In this document: positions 49,744-62,326 of the stretch, in pieces
Numbering within the stretch: position 1 is the stretch's first letter
Layout: each line of letters starts with the position of its first letter
Translations under genes and position numbers: made by a program
Notes under the pieces: generated by a model
What the model was told of the DNA's origin: nothing
Databases searched by the model: none
What the model saw: the letters and a program-made list of their open reading frames with translations, nothing else
Origin: Lactifluus volemus
Taxonomy: Eukaryota > Basidiomycota > Agaricomycetes > Russulales > Russulaceae
Direction: 5' to 3'
Length of the DNA stretch: 64,000 bases
Assembly (NCBI GenBank): GCA_022376515.1
Contig: WTXI01000007.1
Coordinates: 248,001-312,000 of the forward strand

Positions 49744-52527
49744 GATATTTACAAGGCTCCATTAGAACAACTATTATCAGAAAACAACTCGTGACGAGCT
49801 GTGCAGCTCGAAAACCGTGCGTCGGTAGCGGTGCCAGGCGTTCAATTAAATTCGCAAGAGCGACCTTGAATCATTGCCCCATATGCCAACGACTGAAGGT
49901 GATAAACAGAGTAGTACGTAAACCGAGAAACGTTTATGCCCCGTGATACTAGAGTCTGCCCGGTCCTGCCGTGCAGTAATAGTATCGCTCACCCGCGTTG
50001 AACGCTGAGGTGGCGTACGGGTAGTCGCTCTGCGTCATCAGTCATGCTGCCACCTGTGTTTGAAACTTAAGTTAAGTATCGGATTCGGCCCGAATGCACA
50101 ATACAAGTACAGTATACCTTTGGAGTAAGCTTAGTCGAAACAATAGCATCGTGCCTGAGGCTCTGGAGCTATTCAGTTGAGTCAGTGGAAGGGTTTGGCT
50201 ATTACTCGCACGATAAACACGCAAAAGTGGGCCGCAGTGCTCGAGAAGAGCATCCGTCGCAGAGGCGGCCGAAGTGAGTATTCAATCGGGATTATTATGC
50301 GACAGCGCTTTTTTCACGGGCCATCATTGTCCCTAGCTGCAACGTCTGGGACGGGCTATGACGCAGGTAGCACGTCATGCGGTACAGTGCGCCCAGGGCC
50401 GGATGCACTGAGATGATAGATAGCGCTTTGCCGACATCGCCCATTCTGGGGAATAATGTGTGAAAACCTTGAAATGCTGTTGAAATTGAGAGAGGTCGTA
50501 CTGTATGGCTGCGCCTCGTTGGCGCTTGACGTTTCTAAAAGAATCGAGTCGGTGGATGGAGCCATCATCACGTCATGGCAGGCCAACTCTATTGAGGCGG
50601 CGCCTTCACGACAATTCTATGGGTTTCGGGGGTTGGAGACGTGTGTGATGTGATGACCTAGTTCACTGCTGGACTGCGTCTCATGGCTATTGGCTTCACT
50701 TTGCGTAAAGAAGGGAGAATTGGCGGAAGCGGAGAGGTGGTGGAGGGAAACCGAGGTATGGGAAACGGCAAGCAACACTGAAATGCAGGGTACGATATAG
50801 TTCAGGTACAGGAAAGGTCAACGTGGTGAGAGCCATCTTATCAGTCTCCTTGGAGAATCCCACGAGCGCTATCATTTGCACCAACGAGGTCGGTTTGATG
50901 CCGTGCTCTGGCCAGCTGATCAACATAACACGGCCCTCTGATGGACTTGATCTGGACTTGATCCAGGCAGCTGAGAGACGAGTCTTTGTGAAGCTTGTCG
51001 TGGAGAAGAATAAGGGGTAAGGGACGGGTAAAAACTGGCGAGCAGTTTCTAGACTCTTTTCAGCGCCACTCAACAATTTGATAAACCAACCACAGCTCAG
51101 ATTCTTTGGTTTGGACGCGAGAATGTTCAGCGCTCCTTCGTGGTCGGTCCAACAAGCGACAGTGACAGACTTCTAGACCCAACAAAGCGCGCCTCGGTAC
51201 TGTGAAACAAAATTTCAGGTCGAAAGGCTAGGTGCGTGTTTTGGGGGAGCATGAGATTAGAATCCCAGGTCTATTCGGGTTCGGCTTCAGTGATTAGGCC
51301 GAGGTATAAGTGAGAATAATCCTAGAAGTCCTGGGAGTATGCAGCTATGGAAGAAGGATGAAGAGCCGCCTGTTCCTGATTGTACATGCACTTATGCAAA
51401 CTTTGTATGCAATCGGTCTCACGGAAATAAATAAAAGAAGCCGCGTTCCTACGACGACTCGGACACGCGGAGATAGACAACAACACCAGCCAGAACAACA
51501 GATTATGATTGTAGAAAGTCGTACGAGCAGATAAGGATTGAGTTCTAGGCTGTTCTGTTCTGATGGATTGCCGCGCGGGTGATTTGTCATCACGCTTATC
51601 AGTTGGTCTGATGGTTTGTCTTTTTTTTTTTTCTCTTTTTTCCACCCACTGGACCCGTCGCCCCTCTCACTCTTCGCTGGCTGTGTGCCGCGAAAGTAAA
51701 GTAAATTCACGACTATTGAGCACATCCGTGTTCATTAACGACAGCGACGACAATCGGATCACGGCTGAGTTCTTTATTTCGATCGGTTGATCTCAATTTC
51801 AACCATTCCCCTCGGGATCGCTCGTTTTTTTTGGACCTTTCTTCCCCCTTCATCATCTCTCAGCCAACTCTGTAATTTGGGGTAAAATCACAATTATAGG
51901 GCGTGCCGTCGCTCTGACAAGCTACTATTGGTCCCATTCATATCCGTCTCCGTCTTCTTGTGCTTCGTATGTCTTCTTCTGAAATCTCTTGCCAACGTGG
52001 TCACTTAAGAATCCATCAAGTCTATATCAACCAGTTTCTTCTTTAGCCTTTTCCCAAACGTGACATTTTTATCCCCGCTTGTTGGCCATTCCCTTCTTCT
52101 CACCCCACACCAACGTGCCAGCTCAGTCAGCCACCTGGCTTTCATACGACTCGCCACTTGCCAATCATCGTTATCAATTTTATCAAACTTTTGGACTCTA
52201 TAAGGGGATTGACGCCACTTGTACACCTTTTGGCACCCGCCCCAACTTTCGCAGGGCGAGCATCGATCAGGAGTATCGGCCGTTCCCGCTCAGTTTCCCC
52301 GAGCCAGTCTCATACGCAAGGCTCATTCTTTTTCTGTCCGCGGTCAGACAACTAAACTCAGCAAAAGAAACGTGCGCATCATATTGAACTTCTTTATCCC
52401 GCCTTTTCAAATTCAACCTTCCTTCGTTTCCCACATACGTTAGGTTCAGTCCCCATTCATATACAGGCACCCCACCTGCTGAGCTCCTCTTTACGCAACT
52501 CGAAATCCCCCCCCCCCTTCTTCCCCA
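49744..52527. other. intergenic, no supported gene
   Basis: About 2.8 kb without a recognisable gene. The final ~700 bp, pyrimidine-rich with CTATAAGGGG near 52198, probably contains the promoter and 5' UTR of the CBM21 gene. Short frames elsewhere have no features. Confidence 0.5.
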
Positions 52528-55013
52528 ATGGCTCCCACTCTATTAGCAACCCATGAACGTTTTTCCTCTCAAGACATCCCCTACTCGCGAAACTCTTCAA
52601 CAGCACCTCTTCCATTAATCCCAAGACGACCACCCTCTGCGCCCGATTTCCTCGGCGTTTCCCCCCTTGTTTCATTGCCACCGTCTGGTGTGATTCTCAC
52701 CCGTGCTAGTCCGCCGACAACACCTGCATCTTCTAACCCCGCTTCTGCTCCAACTCTTATTCTACCCCCATCCCCGCCCTTCGCTGCCAAGGGAGACTCC
52801 AGTTATAAAGCGCCTTTCCCGTTAATTGCCCATTCCTCGATGTCTGAATCGGTTGGTCAGCCTGTTCTCCAACGACGTATACGTGGCCAGCGTTGCCCTA
52901 TCCTCCGCCCTCCTGAGCTCTCGACTCCCACTCCAGCTCGGGCAGAGTTAAGCGACGATACACCATCTGCATCCCGGCAGAGCGGAAGTGTCATATTGTC
53001 ACGGAATTTATCCGAATCCCATGTTCATACTCTCGCTGCCGCTGCGGTCGCACGAAGTGAACCGGCTCCCCAATTGGTCAGGAAAAAGTCGGGTGAGCCG
53101 CTCAAGTCATCACTCAAAGTAAAACGCCCACCTGCCCGGGGTTCCTTGACCGTTATCACCGACCCGGCTGCCTTGAGCTCCTCAAAAAGCGCACCAGCGA
53201 CGCCAGCGCACAAGGGTGTTCGCTTCCATTCCCAGCTCGAGCATGTCAAGTTGTTCCTCGCGGAGCAGAACCCCTCGCCGTCTCGCGCGATGGAAGTCCA
53301 ACGGACACCAGCGGGACGGACTCGGAGTTTCCGCCGTTTATTTATGGCCGCGACGACGACTTCAGCGAGCGGGATCCTGTCATGCGCCGTATAGATGTAC
53401 CGGCAGCCCCTCCATTGGCTGAAGATACGCGCGATGTCGCCGTCGAGAACATCGACTTGGTGGGAACCACCATCGAAGGTGTCGTTCGCGTGCGCAATAT
53501 CGCATTCGAAAAGTGGATTGCCGTGCGCTTCACGCTTGACAAATGGCAGACAACATCGGAAGTCACTGCCCGCTATAAAGACTCCCTCGCCGACGGCGCC
53601 TTCGATCGTTTCACGTTCGCAATAAAGCTCGCAGACGTTCTTTCACGCGCAGAGGAGAAGACCCTCTTTCTTGCCGTCCGATATTCGGTTGCCGGCCGCG
53701 AAATCTGGGACAACAATCTTGGTCGAAATTATCAAGTGCGTGTTGTCCGCGAGAAGGCACTCAAGACCAAATCGACGTTGGTCTGGATGACAAACTACGG
53801 GATACTTCCAACCTGAACGAGATCGCGGATTTGCGACGCAAGCTGGAACAGGTCGTCAAGGATGGTCGTACGCCCGACACGGTTGGTAGTATTCTTGCCC
53901 AGCACTCGCGCCGCCGATGGGGGTCGCCGTCACCAACACCTAGTCCCCCTACACGGGATGCAACATTGACTTTCAAATCGGAGGGTTCCCTTGCCGCGCG
54001 ATACGATTTTGCGGCCTCGCTACGTACTCCCTGGCGCCCACCATCGGGGCCTACGTCCCCTTTGCATGCTCGGACAAGCTCGTACCCATCTGCATTGCCG
54101 AATTCGGTACCGTGGCCGCAAGCCCCGCGCATGCCTTGTGGCTCCCCCCGCGAAAACGCCGATAACACGTTCTTCTTCCCCGACCGCGATTCAGATCCAG
54201 ATCGTGACTCGGACGACGCGATCACACTCGTACCGTCCCTCCGTCGCAACGGCTCAAGCTTTGGTCTGCGCAATCATACTCGGGGTGGATCGATTGAGTT
54301 TTCCCAGGCGCCTGGCGTGAAACGTACACCCCCGACATCGCCTTTCGGGAGTCCAGCGCGGCCCACGATCCCACTGCCTGCACCTGTGTCAACTCATCCT
54401 CCGGCTCCGTCGTTCCCGCGTTTTAATTCATTCCCGCCACATTCGTCGCCGAAGCAACATCTTCAGCAACCAGACTCAAGTGCGAGTGAAGAGAGTACTC
54501 CTTCAATCACCAGTTGTTCGTCATCTCGATCCCCCAGTCCGAGCCCAGATTTGAGTCCCGTAGAACTTGTGACACCCTCGCACCTTGCGGTGCCTGCGAT
54601 AAAGGATGCAGATGAACCCAGTGGTACACCAATTCATGGTCTTGGTGGCTATCGCATGATTCTGGATCGGTATGTGCGCATTTTCTATCTAGCGAGGAAC
54701 GTGAGCGTTGATGTTGCTTTTCCATAGCCTCTGCTTCTACACGGGCTCTGGGTCCGAAGGGATACATGAGCATCCGGATTTCATGCCACGCTCATTTTCG
54801 ACATCGAGCGTCGAGGAATACCTGTCCGCGAGCCAGTCACTGCCACTTGGTGGTACCCCTTATAAATCAAGCTCGCCTCCAGCGACACCTAGAGCACGTG
54901 GACGTGTATCTGTGACGGGATCGGATGATGAGCTTCAACGTAGCGGGTCGGCTACTCCCACTGGACGCTTGATACGTTGTCTCCCCCATACACCTACACC
55001 TCTCAAGGTTTGA
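52528..55013 (+). CDS. CBM21 glycogen-targeting regulatory subunit of protein phosphatase 1
   Basis: Related to yeast Gac1/Pig1 and animal PPP1R3: it brings PP1 to glycogen. Ser/Pro-rich N-terminus; an RVxF-like PP1 docking site in KGVRFHSQLEHVKLFLAEQ; then the CBM21 domain (VAVENIDLVGTTIEGVVRVR, FEKWIAVRFTLDKWQT, DRFTFAIKL, LFLAVRYSVAGREIWDNN). A long disordered tail follows, with one intron (54682-54727) before LCFYTGSGSEG. Two single-base losses break the frame. After LAEQ, AACCCCTC would need five C to enter PLAVSRDGSPTDTSG (53271-53274). After REKALK one base is missing at about 53766 before DQIDVGLDDKLRD. The protein is otherwise well conserved, so these may be assembly errors. The 3' end may extend past 55013 through another intron. 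Confidence 0.82.
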
Positions 55014-55634
55014 TCAGACCCTATCCATCTGCCACTGCCAACCCGAAAAATCAGCCGCGGAGTGCGGCGATAGATTGCGAAATCCCACTGTGCGCACGTA
55101 TCTTTCCCACCTTTGTTCTGCCTGCATGTACGATCAGCGTCTGGCGTCGCATCCTCCATGACTCGTCCACAAATGTATGACCATCCCCATGCGCTCATCA
55201 CCTACGCCTCCGATTTTCTTCCTTATCCTCCTATTTATGATTAAATGGACCACGGTGACGTGGCTGGTGTGCCCTTGTGACGGACACTGTTCTTCTCTCC
55301 TTCTTTTCCCATCCTCCCCGACTTCCTTTCCACCCAAGATTTTCTACCACAATGAGACCTTACGTTATCAGACAGTTTCTTTTCTTATCTTTTCCCTCAT
55401 ACACACACCCCAGATTCTCCACGATCCATTTCCTGGTTTGGTTCATCTGCAATTATTTTTTCCCCTTCTCTCTTGTCCATGTACCACACATCTTTTTCCC
55501 TTCATATTTCTCGGTGTTCCTCTCACATATACACGATGCAGCATCCACTTGTTTGCCTCTACATCCTAGACGCTGCAATAGATACACGATTTTTCTTGAA
55601 ATAAAAAACGTGAACCAAAACAAAATGAGAGCTT
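55014..55634. other. intergenic between convergent CBM21 and Pfs2 genes
   Basis: No gene recognised; T/C-rich stretches fit 3' UTRs of the two tail-to-tail genes. A further CBM21-gene exon from about 55066 is possible but unsupported. Confidence 0.45.
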
Positions 55635-57933
55635 CTAGTAACGTCCCCCTCTGCGAATACCACTTGGGCCATTCCACCGTGGCCCACGTCCACTACCCCC
55701 GAATCCTCCCGAGCGCCCACCGCCATCGTATCCGCCTCCACGTCCACCGCCATCACCACCACCACCACTGCTGCTGCTGCCACCGCGTCGATAAGGTCCC
55801 CAATCATCGCCACCACGTGAACCCTGTCCATCCGCCAAGGACGACGAGGACGAAGCCGACATGATGGGACCATTCTGACGATTTCCAGCAGCATTTGCGA
55901 ATCCACCTCCGCCACTACCTAACCCAGGCACGACCTCCCCACCACCATTTCCACCACCACCGCCACCAAAACCAGGTACGACGACGTTTTCGTTTTCAGA
56001 GTTGATGATGATTCCGGAAGAAGAAGAGTCGATTCCTCCAATACCACCAGGGCCGACGAGGCCGCCACCACCACCATCGCCACCGCTGCCACCCCCCCAC
56101 CACGCTCCGCCACTTGCACCTGGAAGGAGAAGAGCGCCGGTAGGAAGACCTGAGGATGACAACGATGCTGTCGCAGCGGAACTTCCGAAACCCGGTACGG
56201 CGAGCGCGTATTCGTCTTCGTCTTGGTCGTTGTAAGCGTCGTCGTCTGGTTGGGCGGCAGCAGGTTTGGCGCCACCTGGCGCAAAACGGACGCTGTGTCA
56301 CCTGGACGTTCGCGTGCCCAGAAGCGTGTGGTGTGGTCGTTAGAAGCCGAGACGAGGAGATGGCCGAGTGGGTGGAAGGTGAGGGCCCAGACGTTCGAAT
56401 CGTGGGCTTGGGAGAGGGTGCGCGTGGAGGAATCTGGGGTGCTGGTGCGGTTAGTACGCCGGGCGTGGTTGAGGAGGGGAGGTAGAGGTATGGGAGGGGA
56501 AGGAGTTGAGGTGGTGGCTGAGGAGCTTGTGCCGGTGTTGGAGAGGAGAGATCCCAGTGGAGGATGGCACCTTCGGAACCGCCAGAGACGAGGAGGGGAT
56601 GGACCGGATGCCATGCTAACGCTATTTGTGGGAACAGGAAAGGGAAAATTTTCAGGTTATGAGAGCATCGAGGAGAGGACGGAACGTACAGCAGACTTCT
56701 TTTTTGTGACCACGTAGGATGACCCACTCCTTCATCGAGCGGATATCGAATACTCGCACAGTCTGGTCGCGCGATGCACTTGCAAGCAAGTTCCCATGCG
56801 GGGCCCATGCGAGGGCTTGTATAGTATTCTTGTGTTGATGACTGTAGGCGTCAGGTCAGTACATTCCACCTGAAAAGTTTGTCAGAAGCGTACAGTGTTG
56901 TGAGCGCGGTCCCAGTTCGGGGATCCCAAAATTTGATGAGATTATCCTTGCTGCCCGATACAAGCAAGCCCATGGTTGGGTGCCACTCGACGCACTTGAC
57001 GTCCCATCCGTGGCCGGTAAGAATACGCTCTTCCCGGCTTTCTGCAAAGACCAGACGCGCACAGTAGAGTCGTCGCTAGCAGTAGCGAAGCGCTCGTCAT
57101 CTGGCGAGAAGCTGAGCCCACGCACGGCCTCACGATGGGCAGGCCATGCGGTGAGGTTGTTCATATTTGGCTGGAAATACTTGACAATTCCGGACTGGTC
57201 TGCAGAAGCGATGTAGGTGCCAGCGTGGTTGAAGGTGAGCGCACGGATGGCAGTATCGTGAGCTTGGAGAATGGTCTCAAAGTTGAACGTCAGGCCGTTC
57301 CAAGCTGTGAACTCCCCGCTTGTTGAGCCGGTCAGTATCGGCGGCCCTCTGGCGTCCACTGCAATTGACATTTAGTAGATGTGAGAGAAAAATTGAAAGA
57401 CGAACGGTGACCGCGTTCACGGGACATCGGATTTTGTTTGTAGAGGTGTGGATAAACTTGGTACAGAGCGATGTCGACGCGTTGTCCGGGTAAGCTTTGG
57501 GAGGGAGGAGCTGCGGTGAGGAATCAGGAAGACTTCTGGGTTGTTGTATGCTAATGGTACGCACGTCGATTATGCAAGGGGGACTTGGCCTGATATAGGG
57601 CACGTACCGGGAGTTGGGTTGTAGCTTGCGAAACTGAACGCGAGAAGGATAAGGTCAGAGGCAAAGGAATAGTATTGGTTGATAAAGACGGACCAACGCC
57701 CAACGACCCATCCCCCCTGCGTAGTCAACAGTCCGTCGTGGACGTGTCTTTTTTAGGGCCTTTCCATCGAGCAGCTGGCGCTGAACAGCTAGTTCAAGGT
57801 CATGTATACGTTGGTCATCGACTACGGGTGGTTGTGGGGGTTCGACAAAACGCTGAGGTTTCCACTCAGCATAGTTGGTAATCTTGGTCGGTTGAGTAGG
57901 GAGAAGCAGTGGGAGTGCGGCGGTAGAAGACAT
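55635..57933 (-). CDS. PFS2: Pfs2-like WD40 polyadenylation factor (frame interrupted)
   Basis: Scaffold of the cleavage and polyadenylation factor (yeast Pfs2, human WDR33). Exons 57933-57694, 57633-57565, 57510-57406, 57358-56894, 56842-56690 and 56621-55635. Signatures: [47 protein letters not shown], seven WD-type repeats (for example [59 protein letters not shown] and [21 protein letters not shown]), then a Gly-rich tail ending RGG-like. At least four one-base losses are needed to follow the conserved protein: after WTPEGRR, within [11 protein letters not shown], before [10 protein letters not shown], and after GDTASVF (before APGGAKP). Pfs2 is essential in yeast, so missing bases in the assembly are more likely than a dead gene. 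A partial, decayed duplicate lies at 31215-31870. Confidence 0.85.
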
Positions 57934-59641
57934 GTTTGAACGAGAGGCCAAGTGAATGGACTGCGTATTGTCCCTAACCCTATACTATGGGTAAATGAGC
58001 CTGAGGTCCCCGTTTCCCGTTATGCGCCCCACTTCGCCAGCACCACGCGGACAAGGGCAGTAAGACAATCTTATCAAACTTTGTTATTTGTTGGTGCCTG
58101 TGACCAGTACTGTATGGTAGTCGGTCCGATACATATGGTAGTCACCGGCGAATTGCTTGTTGGACAGAAGTAGGGGTTGAGGACGACCAACTCGGACCGA
58201 GTCGGTTTACGTCTTCGTTTTGCCAGTGGGCGAAGTCCGTTAGCCAGAAGGATTAACTTTGGAGAAGAAATGTCATTCGGTCCAGCAACTATGCAATGTG
58301 AGCGTACGTGAGAAACGCCCCTGCGCTGTATGATACCCCACCGAGGACTAGTCCGGTCCCCTCTCTTCGGCATCATCAATCAGGCAATGAAGGCTCAGGG
58401 CCGCCTCAAGCCTCAAGCACCTGTACTTGTATCCGAAGGTTCCGAACTTTACCTGAATTGGACTGTTAACTTTCGGTTTCCCAGTCGACGCTTCTTTCTG
58501 TCTTTATCACCCACGACATCCAAAATATCCCTTCCTCAATGAGGGGGCTCACGTACAGTTCCCTCAAGGCCATTTCAACACCACAGCATATGCAACGTGA
58601 CAAATGGGTGATCGGCGTTCTCGTCGTATGAATCAGGCCTCAGGCCCCAGGGTGTGCATTGTACGTGGTACGTGGAATTATACCAACCATGCCGCCTTAG
58701 TTTCCCAAGACCATCTGCCCCAAACCATCTTATGCTGAACCCCAGATTCTCGAATATGCCCCTGCCCTATTACACCATTCCAGGCTAATCGCACTACTCT
58801 AATCAGCTAGTTCAAATGCACACTAGGTGAAATAGACTAATGGCTACTTGAGGGTGATAACTGGCTCCCTGGTAAGGAATATTCAAGTTGACCGCACTCT
58901 TCGCACCGTGAGCGGGATTATGTCTCCTTTTGTGCTCGATTGCGCATGCGAAGCGTTCGACGAGTTGTCCACGAGAGCGCCGCGCGGAGGGTAGCCGATG
59001 ACGAACCCGAGTATGATTCGGGCGACGACGCCCACCAGTTCGTCGTCGAGATGCCGGATAATGTGTTGGACCGGACAGCCTGCGCTAGCGCGATAATCGG
59101 CGGCCCGAAGCAGAGGGAGGGAGAGGTTCTGCGCGGGATGGTACGCCCAGCCTTGCAGTTCGCCGCTGGTCCATGCATTCCACGGCCCGTGGAACCGAAT
59201 GCCTGTAGGCACTCGGTTCGCGGTACGAACCCCGGTAGCAGCGCTGACTACCACCAAGGGCCGCAGGGCCTGTGGTAGATCAGGCGCCGAGATACGCCGT
59301 GGTGCTTGGGCAGTGCACAACAGGGCGCAAATTCAGCGTGGCCCACTTAGAGGCTAACTTTGTGCACAAGTACAAAGCTGTTCGTTCATTCATTCTGAAT
59401 GCTGTGCCTTTGGGCCAATGTTTGAGGACAGCTGTTTCAAATTATTCCAACATCGTGTATCTTCACTTACAGCATCGGCACCAACCATTTCCTAGTATCC
59501 TGAGAAAGGGTGACCCTGAATCTACAACAAGCATTCTGCAGGGCAGCTAAATCCTTCTTAACCTGCCGGGGAGGGGGGGGAGAAGCGTGTCAACGACCTT
59601 CACGATTTCATTATCTCACTCTGGCTACCGCTTCCAATACA
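57934..59641. other. intergenic, one unassigned minus-strand frame
   Basis: The first ~100 bp is the Pfs2 promoter. A minus-strand frame of 145 codons (58883-59320; contains FHGPWNAWTSGELQGWAYH) is open but has no family I recognise, and its opposite strand is open too. I do not call it a gene. A run of nine G sits near 59573-59581. Confidence 0.4.
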
Positions 59642-59788
59642 ATGATATCCCAACCCTGGAAATCCTTGACCCAAGAAGCCATTTGTGCTGGCGCGTTTCG
59701 GAATCTGGCTACCGCTCCCAGTACAATGGTATCCCAACCCTGGGAATCCTTGACCCAAGAAGCCATTGGTGCTGGCGTATTTCGGAAC
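59621..59788 (+). repeat. two-copy 84-bp tandem repeat
   Basis: Units 59621-59704 and 59705-59788 begin CTGGCTACCGCT and differ at only a few positions. The period is 28 codons, so it duplicates a peptide in exon 1 of the zinc-finger gene. Confidence 0.9.
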
Positions 59789-60699
59789 GGAGTACTGAAC
59801 CCGTACACCGAGGTATGACTACTCAGTTTGCCCATACTCATAGACATTTCTTGATGCTCTCACCTCCCTAGTGGAATACAAATATTGCAGCGCGCAACAT
59901 TTGGCCTGTGACCGTAGCGACATTTGAAGATTTGCCAGATGCCATGTCCCCGGCAGATGATGTTCCAATTGCGCCTTACCTTGATTACCCCAAAAACCTT
60001 GTCACAGAGCAGTCTCCAGAAATGGATTCATTTTTCACGGCACCTGCGACCGAGGCTAATACTACTACCCTGACATTCCAATATCATCCGTCACTTCTCG
60101 GCAGTCCCTCGCTACCGATATACCGGCCCGAACTACCTCTTGACGAGGTGACACGAAGTTCATATTACTTGGCGGTTTCATTTCGAGACCCCTCAGAAAT
60201 CTTCTACCACTCAAGTTACTTTGCCCCTGCGGAGGGTGACAGTTCACTCTTTCTGACTTGTCCGGAACCAGATGTCATAGCAGAGGCTACAGACCCAAAG
60301 CCAGCTGGACCCTCGGAAACCCCGCCTCATTCAGAATCTCAAGGTATCCATCGCCCGGTGCACCATGGACACAAATGCGGGCACTCTGCCCAACGAATAG
60401 GGGTTCAGGAAACATGTGATCGTATTTGCAGATATAGCTGCCCCGATTGTGGGAAGTGCTTTTCTGGCCAGTCGGAGAGGAACCGACACATCAGATCCAA
60501 ACATCGTCCACCGACATTGGGCTGCCGAAAGTGCGACTACAGACAATCGCGCAAGGATCTATTTAGAGAGCACTGCAAGAAGCGGCATCCCGGTGAATTA
60601 ATTGAAGACTTGCTTGTTCGGTTGGCTCAAGTAGACCGTCGGGCATATAAACCGGGAACTACTGGCCTGCGCACAGCGCGGGGTAACAGCCAGCCCTAG
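59642..60699 (+). CDS. two-finger C2H2 zinc-finger protein
   Basis: Putative transcription factor of 332 residues in two exons, 59642-59812 and 59872-60699. The intron has GTATGA and CTCCCTAG ends, and both exons stay in frame across it. Two C2H2 fingers lie near the C-terminus: YSCPDCGKCFSGQSERNRHIRSKH and CRKCDYRQSRKDLFREHCKKRH. They are preceded by an acidic, Pro/Thr-rich region that could activate. Exon 1 encodes a directly repeated 28-residue unit (MISQPWKSLTQEAICAGAFRN and MVSQPWESLTQEAIGAGVFRN). The ATG at 59642 is the first in frame; the frame is open back to 59510. No close named relative is recognised. Confidence 0.7.
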
Positions 60700-61930
60700 C
60701 TGTAGACTAACCTGGAGATCAGAAGAGAAGTAATTCAGAGATGTATAGCAGTAGGGCACGCTTAACTAGCTATTACCGCTTGTTTAGGACTGTCTAAATG
60801 TCCCCTTTTCTGGTCAACTTTTGATAGTGATGTTCCTAGCCGGCTTCAGGCCGCTGGCCTTGTATTAGTAAGCATCAGTAAGCAGGCATATGCGACACTA
60901 TCCACCGTCAACTGAACTGTGGTTGCAATTGCGGTCGCGCACCGTCTCTTTAGGACACCCTGGCACCCTCACCCTCACTGTAACTACGCCCCACTCTTGT
61001 CCTCGCCTCACCCTCGACGCTGCCGCTGCCATCAGCAGCACACACTGGGCTCGATGGCACCAAGTTGCCACCAACTTTTGCTTCTCTTGACTTGACTTTC
61101 CTCTCCACTGAGGAGCTGTTTGCCATGTGTTGACATCCTTGGTGTCGGGATCGCACTGACGCCGCATTTGCGGTTGTCAGAGCTCCTGACGCCAGAGACC
61201 GGCGCTGCAACTAGTCACCACTGCTTCCCGATGTGGCCTTCTCTCACAACACCATCGCCCTTGCCACTGCTGCTGCCATCAACATCTCATTGGATTCATT
61301 CCAAACACATCCACATTGGAAAGGTCTTGGGATGCCTGCAGGGTGCTCCCCTGTCAGGTGTTGCTAGGTATGCAGCCTTCATTCATCCACCTCACTGACT
61401 TCTCTTCAGTTTCCATTTCCTTGCTCCCCCTTCATCCCCGGACACTTCTTCATTCTGGAATATCGGTTATCCCCCTTCGTCCCTGGTCGTCTCGCATCAT
61501 CCCCGATCACCCCTGATTGTTCCCTATCGTTCCCCATCGTCACTTTGTACTTAGAGAGCTATCTTTCTAGTTGGTGCATTCTTACCATATGCGTCACTAG
61601 CAATGGGAAAATTCCGCAAGTGTTAAAGTATGCCATACCTCTGATGGGAGCGCAAACTGACTGCTGAGCATATCAGAACTTAGCTGATTTCTCAAAGTCG
61701 TCACTGAATTGTATGTCGGACTCTGAACGTCATTACGTCACGTGTAAGTGCGGAAGTATCGATGATTGAACGCAACCCTTTTGTCTCCCACTCCTCAATT
61801 GTCCAAGCGCGCTCCAATCGGACTCAATAGATGCATGTAAATTATGCTTTGTGTCGCTGGCCAGATTTTTTAGCTATCAAACCAGTGTGGGTGTGGGTGC
61901 AACACAATCATTTAATCACATAGTAATGCA
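60700..61930. other. intergenic, no supported gene
   Basis: No gene recognised. Between 60950 and 61530 the plus strand is rich in CCATC/CATCCCC-type pyrimidine motifs (for example around 61430-61540), without a fixed period. Confidence 0.5.
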
Positions 61931-61951
61931 AATCACTGTACTGGCAGCTGA

Positions 61952-62039
61952 CCTTCGGTAGCTCAACCGGAAGAGCATGAGACTATAACAGAACATCTGT
62001 GGTATCCCAAGGTTGCTGGTTCGACTCCAGTCCGAAGGA
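61952..62039 (+). pseudogene. tRNA-Tyr-like gene or relic with intron (copy 2)
   Basis: Acceptor CCTTCGG/CCGAAGG pairs fully. The D-arm TAGCTCAACCGGAAGAGC (A box) and the T-arm GCTGGTTCGACTCCAGT (B box) are intact. TTTTT follows at 62043-62047. The tyrosine signature is clear, but the anticodon reads ATA where tRNA-Tyr has GTA. A ~15-nt insert (CAGAACATCTGTGGT) sits at the usual tRNA-Tyr intron place. The anticodon stem TGAGA/TCCCA has an A-C mismatch. Probably a pseudogene with a functional-looking Pol III promoter. Copy 1 at 33313-33386 is more decayed. Confidence 0.75.
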
Positions 62040-62326
62040 GATCTTTTTCTCTCTGCTAAATCGAGAGAAACGTCAGAGCGGCGTGTCACGGCCCGAGTGA
62101 AGAAAGATGCTACGTTGAGCATTTGCGCGACACATCAACTCAAGCTTTACTGGTAAGACATCTATTCAACTGTATGCAGGCCGCCAAAGTCCCATACAAA
62201 CCTATAGCTACCCAATGTGTATTACGAGTATTGAGGAGGTTCGAACTGCATTCTAACATAGACATGTACAGATTTTACATTACGTGCGTAAATATGAAGC
62301 GTTTGTATGTGGGAGATCGTAACTCG

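Noticed and set aside
53271..53274. Programmed ribosomal frameshift in the CBM21 gene
   Set aside because: No slippery heptamer with downstream pseudoknot is evident, and similar one-base losses occur in neighbouring genes, so a missing base is simpler.
55635..56162. Gly-rich frame as a separate glycine-rich protein gene
   Set aside because: It is the C-terminal tail of Pfs2, separated only by apparent single-base losses.
58883..59320. 145-codon minus-strand frame
   Set aside because: No recognisable family, and the opposite strand is open across the same stretch.
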